Shown: positions 1 through 8,673 of the stretch, piece by piece
How positions within the stretch are numbered: position 1 is the stretch's first letter
Layout: the number at the start of each line of letters is the position of its first letter
Source: Bacteroidales bacterium
Lineage (GTDB): Bacteria > Bacteroidota > Bacteroidia > Bacteroidales > UBA932
Assembly: GCA_017509755.1 (NCBI GenBank)
Contig: JAFWOY010000017.1
Location: 1 to 48,917 of the forward strand
Direction of reading: 5' to 3'
DNA length: 48,917 nucleotides
Notes under the pieces: model-generated
The model's database searches: none
What the model was told of the DNA's origin: nothing
The model's input: only the letters and a program-made list of their open reading frames with translations
Position numbers and translations under genes: made by a program

Positions 1-204
1 GGGATTGCCTTTGTCATCGGCGTACCGATTGCCTGGTTCATCATGAACCGCTGGCTCTCCGGCTACGGCCATCGCATCGGTCTTCACTGGTGGATATTCC
101 TCGCAGCCGGGGCTGTAGTAGCGCTGATTGCCATCGTCTCCGTCTTGTACCAGAGCATCAAGACCGCCCGGACGAATCCTGCCGAGGCCCTGAAAAAAGA
201 ATAA
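1..204 (+). CDS. FtsX-like ABC permease, C-terminal fragment
   Basis: Only the last 67 residues lie in the window; the start is upstream. The fragment holds the last two transmembrane helices of an FtsX/MacB-type permease and ends in NPAEALKKE. The same ending, with small changes, closes the other five large permeases of this array (NPVESLKNE, NPATELKKE, NPAGVLKKE, DPAVALKKE), so this is the first visible member of one paralogous set. The next permease starts 5 nt after its stop codon, so the two are co-transcribed. The substrate cannot be told from the sequence. Confidence 0.85.
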   Translation, partial: GIAFVIGVPIAWFIMNRWLSGYGHRIGLHWWIFLAAGAVVALIAIVSVLYQSIKTARTNPAEALKKE

Positions 205-209
205 ATTCT

Positions 210-2558
210 ATGAAAGTATTCAGAAAAACAGGCGTTTCGACGCTGATCAATATCCTGGGGATGAGCGTGGCGTTTGCCGCGGCGATGATCCTGATGGTGC
301 AGGTGAAGTGGGATGCCACCTACGACAAGACCTTCAAGGGGCACGAGCAGGTGTTCCGGATGGAGAACAACTGGATGGACAAGGGGCTATACAGTACGTA
401 TTTCTGCAGGCCGATGATTGAGATTGCCAAGACGGCAAGCCCTAATATCGAGGCTGTGGGAACGCTTGGCGGAATGGCCCAGGAGGTCACACTGAAAGAA
501 AATGGTGAAGACGAGGTCCTCTCTGTCCCGTCTGCCCGCGTTGACAGTACCCTGTTCGCAGTATTCCCTTTTGAATGGGTGGAAGGCTCCGCGCGGGAAT
601 TTTCCGCTGGCGGAACGGTCATCGTGAGTGAGAAATATGCCAAAATGTTTTTTGGTGACGAGCGTGCGATAGGGAAAATCATTCAGACCGGCGACGGCAA
701 GCAAAACCGGATCATCGGTGTATTCAAGGACATGCCGAAAAACAGCAGCATGAATTATGGCGTACTTACCAACCTTGGTGATGACTTCCTGGATGAATTC
801 AGCGAATGGTCCTTCACCGCGTATGCCAGGTTGAGGGATCCGTCACTGGCCGATGAAACACAAGCCAAGATTGTGAATAGCATCCTTGTTTATATGGATG
901 ATAATGTTGATGCCGCGGAAGCCGATGAGTTCCGGAAAGGATTCCGCATCTGCAACCTGCACGATGCCCATTTTGAGCGCGATGTGCGGGCCAATATAGC
1001 CAGCGCCAACAAGGCCATTACCGTTACGCTGATGGCCATCGCCATTCTACTCATTCTCATTGCCATCATTAATTTCATCAACTTCGCTTTCGCGGAGATC
1101 CCGTTCCGCATCAAGAGCATCAATACCCGGAAGGTGCTGGGCGAAGGGCGCGGTTCGCTGATCGGACGTCAGCTCCTTCACGCAGGGCTTATCGCGCTTG
1201 TCGCGTTTGGGGTAGCCTGCCTCATTATGCAGGTCATTTCCGGAAGCTCCTGGGCATCGTATGTATCTGACAGCATTGCGCTTAAGGATAATATCGGCAT
1301 TCTCGCGCTGATGCTGGGCGCGGCGCTCGTTTCGGCCTTCGCGGCAGGACTTGCTCCGGCGATGTATTCCACTTCGCAGCCAGCCGCACTTGTCCTGAAG
1401 GGTTCTTATGGGACCAGCGTAAAAGGACGGGCACTGCGCAATATCCTGGTGGGGCTTCAGTTCGTGCTGTCATTCCTCTTTATCCTGATGGCGCTGTACG
1501 TGGGGGTGCAGACTAAATATATGATGAACAAGGATATGGGATTCAATGAATCGCGTGTCCTTGAGGCATGGTGCGGACAACGGGCCGGCCGTCAGGAGGA
1601 TGCACTGAAGAGCCATCTGCTCCAAAATCCTTCGATTGAAGCGGTGACCTTCTGTGACGCCCAGCTTGTTTCGGACCAGAAGATGGGCTGGAGCCGGACC
1701 GGCGATGACGGGAAGCAAGTATTTATGGAGGTACTGCCGGTAGATGTCGATTTCGTGGAATTCTTCGGACTGCAGATTATTGAAGGACGGGATTTCAGGG
1801 AGTCTGACAATCTGAGCGAAACCGGATGCTTTATCCCCAACGAAACGTTTATGCAGATGTTCCCGCAGTATCACGTCGGAAACCTTATAGATGGACACGT
1901 GGATAAATCAGAGATTGTAGGCGTGGTGAAGGATTTCAATTTCAAGAGCTTGCAACATCCTATGGGACCGCTGGTGCTCTATAATTGGGGCAAATCCGGA
2001 TGGAGACCTTTCGGACAGATGTATGTCCGTATCGCTCCTGGAACCGATTTCAAAGAAGTGTCTGATTACATTAAGGATGCTGTCTGCAAGTTTGATCCGA
2101 GAAGGGAACCCCATATGGTTACCGTCCGTTTCCTGGACGAATGGATAGAGAACATGTACCAAAGCGAGCAGTCGCTTGGAAAACTGATCACCATCGCCTC
2201 CTTCGTAGCCCTGCTGATTGCCATTATCGGCATCATCGGCCTGGTGTTCTTTGAGACGCAGTTCCTGAAAAAGGAGATTGCCGTGCGGCGCGTGAATGGC
2301 GCTACGGTGGGCAGTATCCTGCAGATGATCAATAAGAAATATCTGGTAATGGCGGGTCTCAGTTTCCTGTTGGCGGCTCCGGTCGCTTATTGGCTGATGA
2401 CTGCCTGGCGGAAGGGATTTGCCTATCAGGCTCCTGTGCCGGTATGGATCTTCCTCGTGGCGCTGCTCGCCGTTGCCGCCATTACCCTGGCCGTCGTTAC
2501 GCTCCAGAGCTGGAGAGCGGCGAGTGCGAATCCAGTTGAATCGTTAAAGAATGAATAA
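210..2558 (+). CDS. Large MacB/FtsX-family ABC transporter permease (782 aa)
   Basis: This is an inner-membrane permease of the tandem-duplicated Bacteroidetes type. A first helix (about residues 11-31) is followed by a periplasmic MacB-core-like domain and an FtsX helix group (about 271-385). The architecture then repeats: a helix at about 410-435, a second periplasmic domain, and three last helices (about 656-680, 711-733, 745-768). The protein ends NPVESLKNE. The frame stays open upstream to position 90, but I chose the ATG at 210: it follows the previous stop by 5 nt, and the MKVFRKTG start leads directly into the first helix, as in the paralogs. The ATPase gene lies 21 nt downstream. Such permeases pair with MacB/LolD-type ATPases and work as mechanotransmission machines on lipoproteins, peptides or drugs; the substrate here is unknown. 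Confidence 0.9.
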   Translation: MKVFRKTGVSTLINILGMSVAFAAAMILMVQVKWDATYDKTFKGHEQVFRMENNWMDKGLYSTYFCRPMIEIAKTASPNIEAVGTLGGMAQEVTLKENGEDEVLSVPSARVDSTLFAVFPFEWVEGSAREFSAGGTVIVSEKYAKMFFGDERAIGKIIQTGDGKQNRIIGVFKDMPKNSSMNYGVLTNLGDDFLDEFSEWSFTAYARLRDPSLADETQAKIVNSILVYMDDNVDAAEADEFRKGFRICNLHDAHFERDVRANIASANKAITVTLMAIAILLILIAIINFINFAFAEIPFRIKSINTRKVLGEGRGSLIGRQLLHAGLIALVAFGVACLIMQVISGSSWASYVSDSIALKDNIGILALMLGAALVSAFAAGLAPAMYSTSQPAALVLKGSYGTSVKGRALRNILVGLQFVLSFLFILMALYVGVQTKYMMNKDMGFNESRVLEAWCGQRAGRQEDALKSHLLQNPSIEAVTFCDAQLVSDQKMGWSRTGDDGKQVFMEVLPVDVDFVEFFGLQIIEGRDFRESDNLSETGCFIPNETFMQMFPQYHVGNLIDGHVDKSEIVGVVKDFNFKSLQHPMGPLVLYNWGKSGWRPFGQMYVRIAPGTDFKEVSDYIKDAVCKFDPRREPHMVTVRFLDEWIENMYQSEQSLGKLITIASFVALLIAIIGIIGLVFFETQFLKKEIAVRRVNGATVGSILQMINKKYLVMAGLSFLLAAPVAYWLMTAWRKGFAYQAPVPVWIFLVALLAVAAITLAVVTLQSWRAASANPVESLKNE

Positions 2559-2579
2559 ATAATTAAATAACAACTCATT

Positions 2580-3260
<681 letters not shown>

Positions 3261-3273
3261 GAAAGCCCTCTTC

Positions 3274-3390
3274 TTCCGCTGCAATGTACGCACATGATTA
3301 TCAGCTGGTTGTGAGAGTTGATCCCTCTAAAAACAGAGGGGATCACATTTCGTAAGAACCTGATAGACAAGTGCGTCCGTTGCAGCGGAA
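3274..3390. repeat. 117-bp imperfect palindrome between ATPase and permease genes
   Basis: The outer arms (3274-3293 and 3371-3390) are inverted copies that match at 18 of 20 positions. Pairing continues inward: TATCAG at 3299-3304 matches CTGATA at 3360-3365. The centre is a further hairpin, GATCCCTCT (3320-3328) against AGAGGGGATC with one bulged base. Almost the whole intergenic region can therefore fold into one long hairpin in DNA or RNA. No uridine run follows, so it is not a standard terminator. It could be an mRNA processing or attenuation element that sets the ratio of ATPase to downstream permeases, or a small MITE-like insertion. Confidence 0.7.
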
Positions 3391-3405
3391 AGATGTGCTA
3401 CGAAC

Positions 3406-5748
3406 ATGAGGATGAAAAGAAAGAACGATATTCTGATCAAAGTGCTGTCCCTGGGTGTGGGGCTGGCGGTGGGCATTGTCCTCATTGCCAAGGTGTTCTT
3501 TGAGCTGAGTTACGACAGCTTCTACAAGGACATCGACCGGGTGTATACGATTAACACCTGGTATTCCCACCAAGGCGAGGAGAAGGATTACGGCCAGGTC
3601 AGCGGCGCCGTAGCCGTGGGCTTTATGGATGAAGTGCCTGGTGTTGATGCAGGCACCCGCACCACCTTCGTGTTCAACGGTGATACCTATCTGGACGAGG
3701 AAGGCAATAAGCTGAAAGCCACGCTCGTTTGTGCCGATACCTGCTTCTTCCAGGTCTTCGACCGACCGATTCTTGCTGGTGATCCGGTAAAGATTCTGGG
3801 AAAATGGGGCGGTGTGATGGTGAGCCGGAGCTTCGCGGAGAAGTTGGGCGGAGTGCAGGAGGCCATCGGCAGGCAGATTTACAACGAGGATATGGCGGGG
3901 TTGAAACTCCCCATTGAGGGCGTCTTCGAGGACTTCCCCAAGAACGGCAGCCTGGATTATGACATTTTGCTGTCGATGGAGACCTACGGCAAGCAGAGCA
4001 CGGACAACTGGCTGGGCAATGACCGATATAAAGGCTATGTAAAACTGATGCCGGGTGTGGACCCGAACACGCTCACGGATGCCATCCGGAAGATGCAGGA
4101 AGCCCACCAGCCGCTTGAGCGGATTGAGGCACAGGGAACCAGCCTCAGGTATTTCCTGAAGCCCTTCAGCAAGATGCACACATCGGCACCGGAAGTGCGC
4201 CAGACGGTGATTCTGCTGTCCATCGTGGCGGCGCTGCTCATCCTGATTTCCCTGCTCAACTACATCCTCATTGTGATTTCTTCGATGGTGAAGCGTTCGA
4301 AGGAAGTAGGCGTACGGAAGTGCTATGGCGCGGAAGGGAAGCACATCTATGGAATGCTGACGAAGGAAGCGCTGCTGCATATTGTGCTGTCGCTGGCCCT
4401 CGCCGCCGTTATCATTTTCGCCGGCCGGAGCATCATAGAGAACCTGCTCGGAGTCCCGTTCCAGACGCTGCTGGTGCCGCAAAGTACCATGGCCATAGCT
4501 GCCGTGATCATCTTCGTGCTGGTCATCTCGATTGTGGTTCCGGCCGAACTGTACCAGCGAGTTCCGGTATATGCGGCGCTGAAGAACTATACGGAGAATT
4601 CCCGCAGCTGGAAATTGGGGTTGCTGGGTTTCCAGGTGCTTATCAATGTTTTTCTGGTGGTGATGATGCTCATCATCGGCCGGCAGTACCAGAAAGTGTC
4701 CCATGCCAATACGGGTTATGATTATGATAACCTGTATTATATCAGTCTCTTTGATGGCGATCGGCAGGCCATTACCCGGGCCGTCCGCACGCTGGAGAGC
4801 CTGCCGGAAGTGCGTGGCGTGGCAACCGCCTACAATCTGCCCTATAACGGCTCCAATGGTGACAACGTCTATTTGCCGGACGATGACCGGGAACTGTTCA
4901 ACATCGCCGACCAATATGAATGCTCCGACGGTTTCTACAACCTGATGGGCATCGAGTTCCTGGAAGGCCGTGCGCCCCGGGATTCTTCTGAAATTGTTGT
5001 GGATGAGAAGTTTGTAGCCAAGATGGCGGAGTTTACGGACTGGAGCGACGGCGCCGTGGGCAAGCAGGTATTCATCACCGGCCACGACCGTTCGAGCGAT
5101 ACGGAGAGGCGGTATTTCACCATTTCCGGCGTGTACAAAAGTTACCTCATCGGCAACCTGACCGGCGTGGATCCGCGCCCCAGCGCCCTGTTCTATGGGG
5201 AAATTGGCAGTATGTCGTCCTGGATGCCGCACGTGCTGTTCAAGGTACAGCCGGAGTCGCTGGCCAAGGTCAAAGAAACCCTCGAATCGGCCCTGGAAGG
5301 CCGTGAAATCAATATTATCTCCTACGAGGAGCAGATGCGAGCGGCTTATGCCGACAGCAAGAAGATGCGCAACACGATGGCCATCGGTGCCGTGTTCTCG
5401 CTGCTGATTGCGCTGCTGGGCCTCATCGGCTTCATCCGCGACGAGTCCCTTCGCCGCAGCAAGGAGATGGCCGTGCGCAAGATCAATGGTGCCACCAACC
5501 GGGAAATCCTGGGTGTGTTTGCCACCGACATTATGAAACTCTCCGCTGTGATGGCCCTCATCGCCTGCGTAGCCGCCTTCTTCGTGGCCCGCCGCTGGCT
5601 GGAACAGTTTGCCGAGAAGGTATCGCTGAATCCGCTTTACTTCATCGGCGGTGCGGCCCTGGTGCTGCTGATTGTGCTGGCCGTCGTCGTGCTGAACTGC
5701 CTCCGCATCGCCCGGGCCAATCCCGTGGAATCGTTGAAGAATGAATAA
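3406..5748 (+). CDS. Large MacB/FtsX-family ABC transporter permease (780 aa)
   Basis: This is the second complete permease of the array and has the same duplicated layout: a first helix at about residues 10-32, a periplasmic domain, an FtsX helix group starting near 266, a second helix and periplasmic domain, three last helices, and the ending NPVESLKNE. The cytoplasmic loop motif SKEVGVRKCYGA after the first helix group recurs as SKEMAVRKINGA before the end, which shows that the protein is an internal duplication of a MacB-size permease. The ATG at 3406 is used; a second ATG at 3412 (MKRKND) is an equally plausible start. It lies just after the long palindrome. The next permease starts 6 nt after its stop. 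Substrate unknown. Confidence 0.9.
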   Translation: MRMKRKNDILIKVLSLGVGLAVGIVLIAKVFFELSYDSFYKDIDRVYTINTWYSHQGEEKDYGQVSGAVAVGFMDEVPGVDAGTRTTFVFNGDTYLDEEGNKLKATLVCADTCFFQVFDRPILAGDPVKILGKWGGVMVSRSFAEKLGGVQEAIGRQIYNEDMAGLKLPIEGVFEDFPKNGSLDYDILLSMETYGKQSTDNWLGNDRYKGYVKLMPGVDPNTLTDAIRKMQEAHQPLERIEAQGTSLRYFLKPFSKMHTSAPEVRQTVILLSIVAALLILISLLNYILIVISSMVKRSKEVGVRKCYGAEGKHIYGMLTKEALLHIVLSLALAAVIIFAGRSIIENLLGVPFQTLLVPQSTMAIAAVIIFVLVISIVVPAELYQRVPVYAALKNYTENSRSWKLGLLGFQVLINVFLVVMMLIIGRQYQKVSHANTGYDYDNLYYISLFDGDRQAITRAVRTLESLPEVRGVATAYNLPYNGSNGDNVYLPDDDRELFNIADQYECSDGFYNLMGIEFLEGRAPRDSSEIVVDEKFVAKMAEFTDWSDGAVGKQVFITGHDRSSDTERRYFTISGVYKSYLIGNLTGVDPRPSALFYGEIGSMSSWMPHVLFKVQPESLAKVKETLESALEGREINIISYEEQMRAAYADSKKMRNTMAIGAVFSLLIALLGLIGFIRDESLRRSKEMAVRKINGATNREILGVFATDIMKLSAVMALIACVAAFFVARRWLEQFAEKVSLNPLYFIGGAALVLLIVLAVVVLNCLRIARANPVESLKNE

Positions 5749-5754
5749 TACCCT

Positions 5755-8136
5755 ATGAAAAGTTACCTGAAATTCCTCTCCCGCAACAAGCTCTACACCG
5801 CCATTGAGGCGGTGGGGCTGGCGGTGAGCCTGGCGTTTGTGATCCTGATCGGGAGTTATGTGGTGCAGCAGTACCAGATGGCGCACGAGTCGCCGGACTG
5901 GAAGCGCACTTTCGTGCTGGGGCACGATGATTTCCTGGGCCTGACGTATTGGGACAAAGAGGAGCTGGAGATGAATATCCCGGAGGTGGAGGCGGTTACG
6001 CACCTGGCCCTGCTGTGGCAGCCCCTCATCCGCCTCGACGAGCAACCGGTCCTGTGTTCCGGCCTGGAGGCTGACGCCGACTTTTTCAAGGTGTTTCCGG
6101 AGTATCGCATCGTTGAAGGGAACCTCGCGGACTTTGTGGGCAGGAAGGATATCCTCATCAGCGAATCGCTGGCCAGGAAACTCTCCAAGGATGGGGCGGG
6201 CCTCATCGGCCAAGTCATCAACGTGGATGAATCGGACCGGACCGTCAAAGGGATCTTTGCCGATTTTGACGGCACTTACTTCATGCCCTGCGACATCATC
6301 ACGCACATATCGGGGACCTGGGCCGCCTCGCAGAGCAAGCAGTTCGGCAGCATCGGCAATTACACCACCTGGTTCCGCGTGCGCGAAGATGCGGACCTGG
6401 CCGACGTGCAGGCCAAAGTGAAAGTGCTTCTGCATAAGAACTACGATCCCATCTGGAGCGCCGAGAAAGTGAACGCATGGAAAGCTTTCCGAATGGATGA
6501 GGCTTTCTTCTTCACCGGCAGCGGCGATGGGCTCACCCGCAAGGGCAATGCCCAGATGTTGCGGCTTCTTACGGTTGTCGTGCTGTTGCTCCTGCTGTCG
6601 GCCATCTTCAATTATGTGAACCTGAGCCTGGCGCTTACGGGCAAGCGGTCGAAAGAAATGGCGACCCGGCGGCTTCTCGGGGCCGGCAAGGCCGGCATCC
6701 TGTGGAAGTACATAGCCGAATCCGTGGCTTTCACCGCCGTGTGCTTCGCGGCGGCCCTGCTGCTGGCCGATCTCCTGGTCCCGATGATGAACAACCTGGT
6801 TTCCACCAGCGATCCGGACGAACTGATGCTGGGCATCGATACAAGCGTACGGCTTTCCTTTATGTTGACGCCCGGGTATATCCTGGCGTACATCGCCTGT
6901 ATCCTGGTTCTGGGCGTCATCAACGGATTGCTCCCGGCTGTCGCCGCATCCCGTTACCAACCCATCGATGTCATCAAAGGCACACTCCGCCGCCGGAACA
7001 AGATGGTCCTGAGCAAAGTGTTCATCGTGGTGCAGAACGTCCTTTCTGTATTCCTGATTGCCCTTGCGTTGGTGATGGAGGTTCAGATGCGGCATATGCT
7101 TACCCGTCCGATGCATTCTGCCACGGAGAATCTCTATTACATCGAGTACTCAGCCAGCGACTACGATATGATGAAGATCTTCAAGGACAAGGTGGAGCAA
7201 CTTCCCTTTGTGACAAAGGCGGGCGTGGGGCGCGGTATTCCGGGACACATCAATATGACCATGGGTGTACGGGTCGACGAAGAACATCGCGTGAATATGC
7301 CCCTCATCCTCTGCGATACGACGTATTTCAACCTGCTGGGACTGGAGGTGGAAGAAGATTTCGGCCATCCGCTGACGCATTCCCTTTGGATGAGCCGCAG
7401 TGCTTTCAATGCCGCTGCGGTATCGGATACGTCTACCGTATTCCCTCGGAGAATCAATGCGAACGGCGCCAAGCCGGAGTTCATCGGCGGCGTCGTGCAC
7501 GATTTCCCGACGGCACCGGCCTCTCAGGACGAATTCAATCCGAACGGCGGCGTCGTCGTGACCCGGGCCGAGGAACTCGAATATGCCAACTGTATGCTCA
7601 TCGGTACCACGGGAGAAGACAAGTCTTACGATGAAGCCATCCGGCAAGCGTACAGGGAATACCGGCTGGAAACCGCCGGAGTGGAAGAACCCGCCTGGAT
7701 GTACGGTTTTGTCAAAGATTTGAACCGCAGGCAGTTGGCCCTGGTGCGCAGGACCCTGCGCCTGGTGGAACTCTTTGCGTTTTTAGCGGTGCTCATCTCC
7801 CTGCTGGGCCTGCTGGCGATGAGTACCTATTTCGCCGATGAAAACACGAAACAGATCGCCGTTCGGAAGGTCTTCGGCGCCGATGTCAACAGCGAAACCT
7901 GGCGGAATGTCCGCAGCTATATGGTTCTGACCGGCATCGCCTGCCTGATCGGCATTCCGTTGGCGGTCTGGGCTGCCCGCGTCTATCTGGAGCGTTTTGC
8001 CTATCGGATCGAAAACTACGGCTGGGTATTCGCCGTCGCAGCACTCGTCGCCCTGGCCATCGCCTTCGGCACCGTCCTTTGGCAGACGATGAAGGCCGCG
8101 CGGACGAATCCGGCGACTGAACTGAAGAAAGAATAA
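5755..8136 (+). CDS. Large MacB/FtsX-family ABC transporter permease (793 aa)
   Basis: This is the third complete permease, with the same double FtsX/MacB-core architecture. The first FtsX helix group begins near residue 269 (followed by SKEMATRRLLGAG) and the protein ends NPATELKKE. Its first 38 or so residues are almost identical to those of the permease starting at 11097 (both contain SYLKFLSRNKLYTAIEAVGL), while the rest differ much more. This implies a recent duplication or gene conversion of the 5' end. Its stop is 6 nt from the stop of the antisense methyltransferase gene, so the two are tail to tail. Substrate unknown. Confidence 0.9.
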   Translation: MKSYLKFLSRNKLYTAIEAVGLAVSLAFVILIGSYVVQQYQMAHESPDWKRTFVLGHDDFLGLTYWDKEELEMNIPEVEAVTHLALLWQPLIRLDEQPVLCSGLEADADFFKVFPEYRIVEGNLADFVGRKDILISESLARKLSKDGAGLIGQVINVDESDRTVKGIFADFDGTYFMPCDIITHISGTWAASQSKQFGSIGNYTTWFRVREDADLADVQAKVKVLLHKNYDPIWSAEKVNAWKAFRMDEAFFFTGSGDGLTRKGNAQMLRLLTVVVLLLLLSAIFNYVNLSLALTGKRSKEMATRRLLGAGKAGILWKYIAESVAFTAVCFAAALLLADLLVPMMNNLVSTSDPDELMLGIDTSVRLSFMLTPGYILAYIACILVLGVINGLLPAVAASRYQPIDVIKGTLRRRNKMVLSKVFIVVQNVLSVFLIALALVMEVQMRHMLTRPMHSATENLYYIEYSASDYDMMKIFKDKVEQLPFVTKAGVGRGIPGHINMTMGVRVDEEHRVNMPLILCDTTYFNLLGLEVEEDFGHPLTHSLWMSRSAFNAAAVSDTSTVFPRRINANGAKPEFIGGVVHDFPTAPASQDEFNPNGGVVVTRAEELEYANCMLIGTTGEDKSYDEAIRQAYREYRLETAGVEEPAWMYGFVKDLNRRQLALVRRTLRLVELFAFLAVLISLLGLLAMSTYFADENTKQIAVRKVFGADVNSETWRNVRSYMVLTGIACLIGIPLAVWAARVYLERFAYRIENYGWVFAVAALVALAIAFGTVLWQTMKAARTNPATELKKE

Positions 8137-8142
8137 AAAGCG

Positions 8143-8646
8143 TCAGATATGATTGTCAGATTCCCAGTGGAGCAACCATTCTTTGCGGTCGAGGCCGGCG
8201 GCATAGCCGGTCAGGCTGCCGTCGGCGCCGATGACGCGGTGGCAGGGCACGATGATCGCGATGGGGTTGTGGCCCACGGCGCCGCCGACCGCCTGGGCGG
8301 ACATTCGACCAAGGCCACGGTCGGCGGCCAGCCGCGCGGCAATCGCGCCGTATGTCATCGTGGCTCCGTAGGGAATCTCCCGAAGAATCTCCCAGACTGC
8401 CAGCCGGAAAGGCGTCCCCTGCGGGGCCAGCGGCGGCGTGAAACCGGGCATCTGCCCGTTGAAATAGCATTCGAGCCAGCGACACGTCTCGTCAAACACC
8501 GGCAGCCAGCGCACAGACGCATCTCCGGCAGAGGCCGGGGCAGGGGCGAACCGCTGCCTTTCAAACCAAAGCCCGATGAGAGCGTTTCTGTCGCCCGCCA
8601 TCCACATTCTCCCCAAGGGGGAGTCATAATGCCAAATTGAATCCAT
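8143..8646 (-). CDS. ogt: Methylated-DNA--protein-cysteine methyltransferase (167 aa)
   Basis: This is a suicide DNA-repair protein that transfers alkyl groups from O6-alkylguanine to its own cysteine. The acceptor motif IIVPCHRVIG places the cysteine at residue 135. Upstream are the helix-turn-helix DNA-binding region (PYGATMTYGAIAARL, about 93-105) and the conserved QAVGGAVGHNP. The length is normal for the single-domain Ogt/MGMT family. The start at 8646 (MDSIWHYDSPLG) fits the family N-terminus. The gene sits antisense inside the permease array, tail to tail with one permease and head to head (27 bp) with the next. A TAACTTTG promoter element lies 6 nt before the ATG, so the mRNA is probably leaderless. 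Confidence 0.95.
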   Translation of the reverse strand: MDSIWHYDSPLGRMWMAGDRNALIGLWFERQRFAPAPASAGDASVRWLPVFDETCRWLECYFNGQMPGFTPPLAPQGTPFRLAVWEILREIPYGATMTYGAIAARLAADRGLGRMSAQAVGGAVGHNPIAIIVPCHRVIGADGSLTGYAAGLDRKEWLLHWESDNHI

Positions 8647-8651
8647 CTCTG

Positions 8652-8659
8652 CAAAGTTA
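8652..8659 (-). promoter_or_regulatory. -7 promoter element for ogt
   Basis: The minus strand reads TAACTTTG, a match to the Bacteroidetes -7 consensus TAnnTTTG, ending 6 nt before the start codon. No clear TTTG is seen at -33. The element lies in the 27-bp divergent gap, and its upstream half would overlap the beginning of the permease gene at 8674. Confidence 0.5.
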
Positions 8660-8673
8660 ACACATAATTGACA

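Noticed and set aside
3343..7116. Very long minus-strand open frame (over 1200 codons) opposite the permease genes
   Set aside because: It is the mirror of GC-biased codons of two real permeases, with a His/Gln/Arg-rich, low-complexity product and no domain, signal or promoter.
8668..8673. TTG at 8668 as the start of the fourth complete permease
   Set aside because: The ATG two codons later aligns with the paralogs, and no ribosome site favours the TTG.
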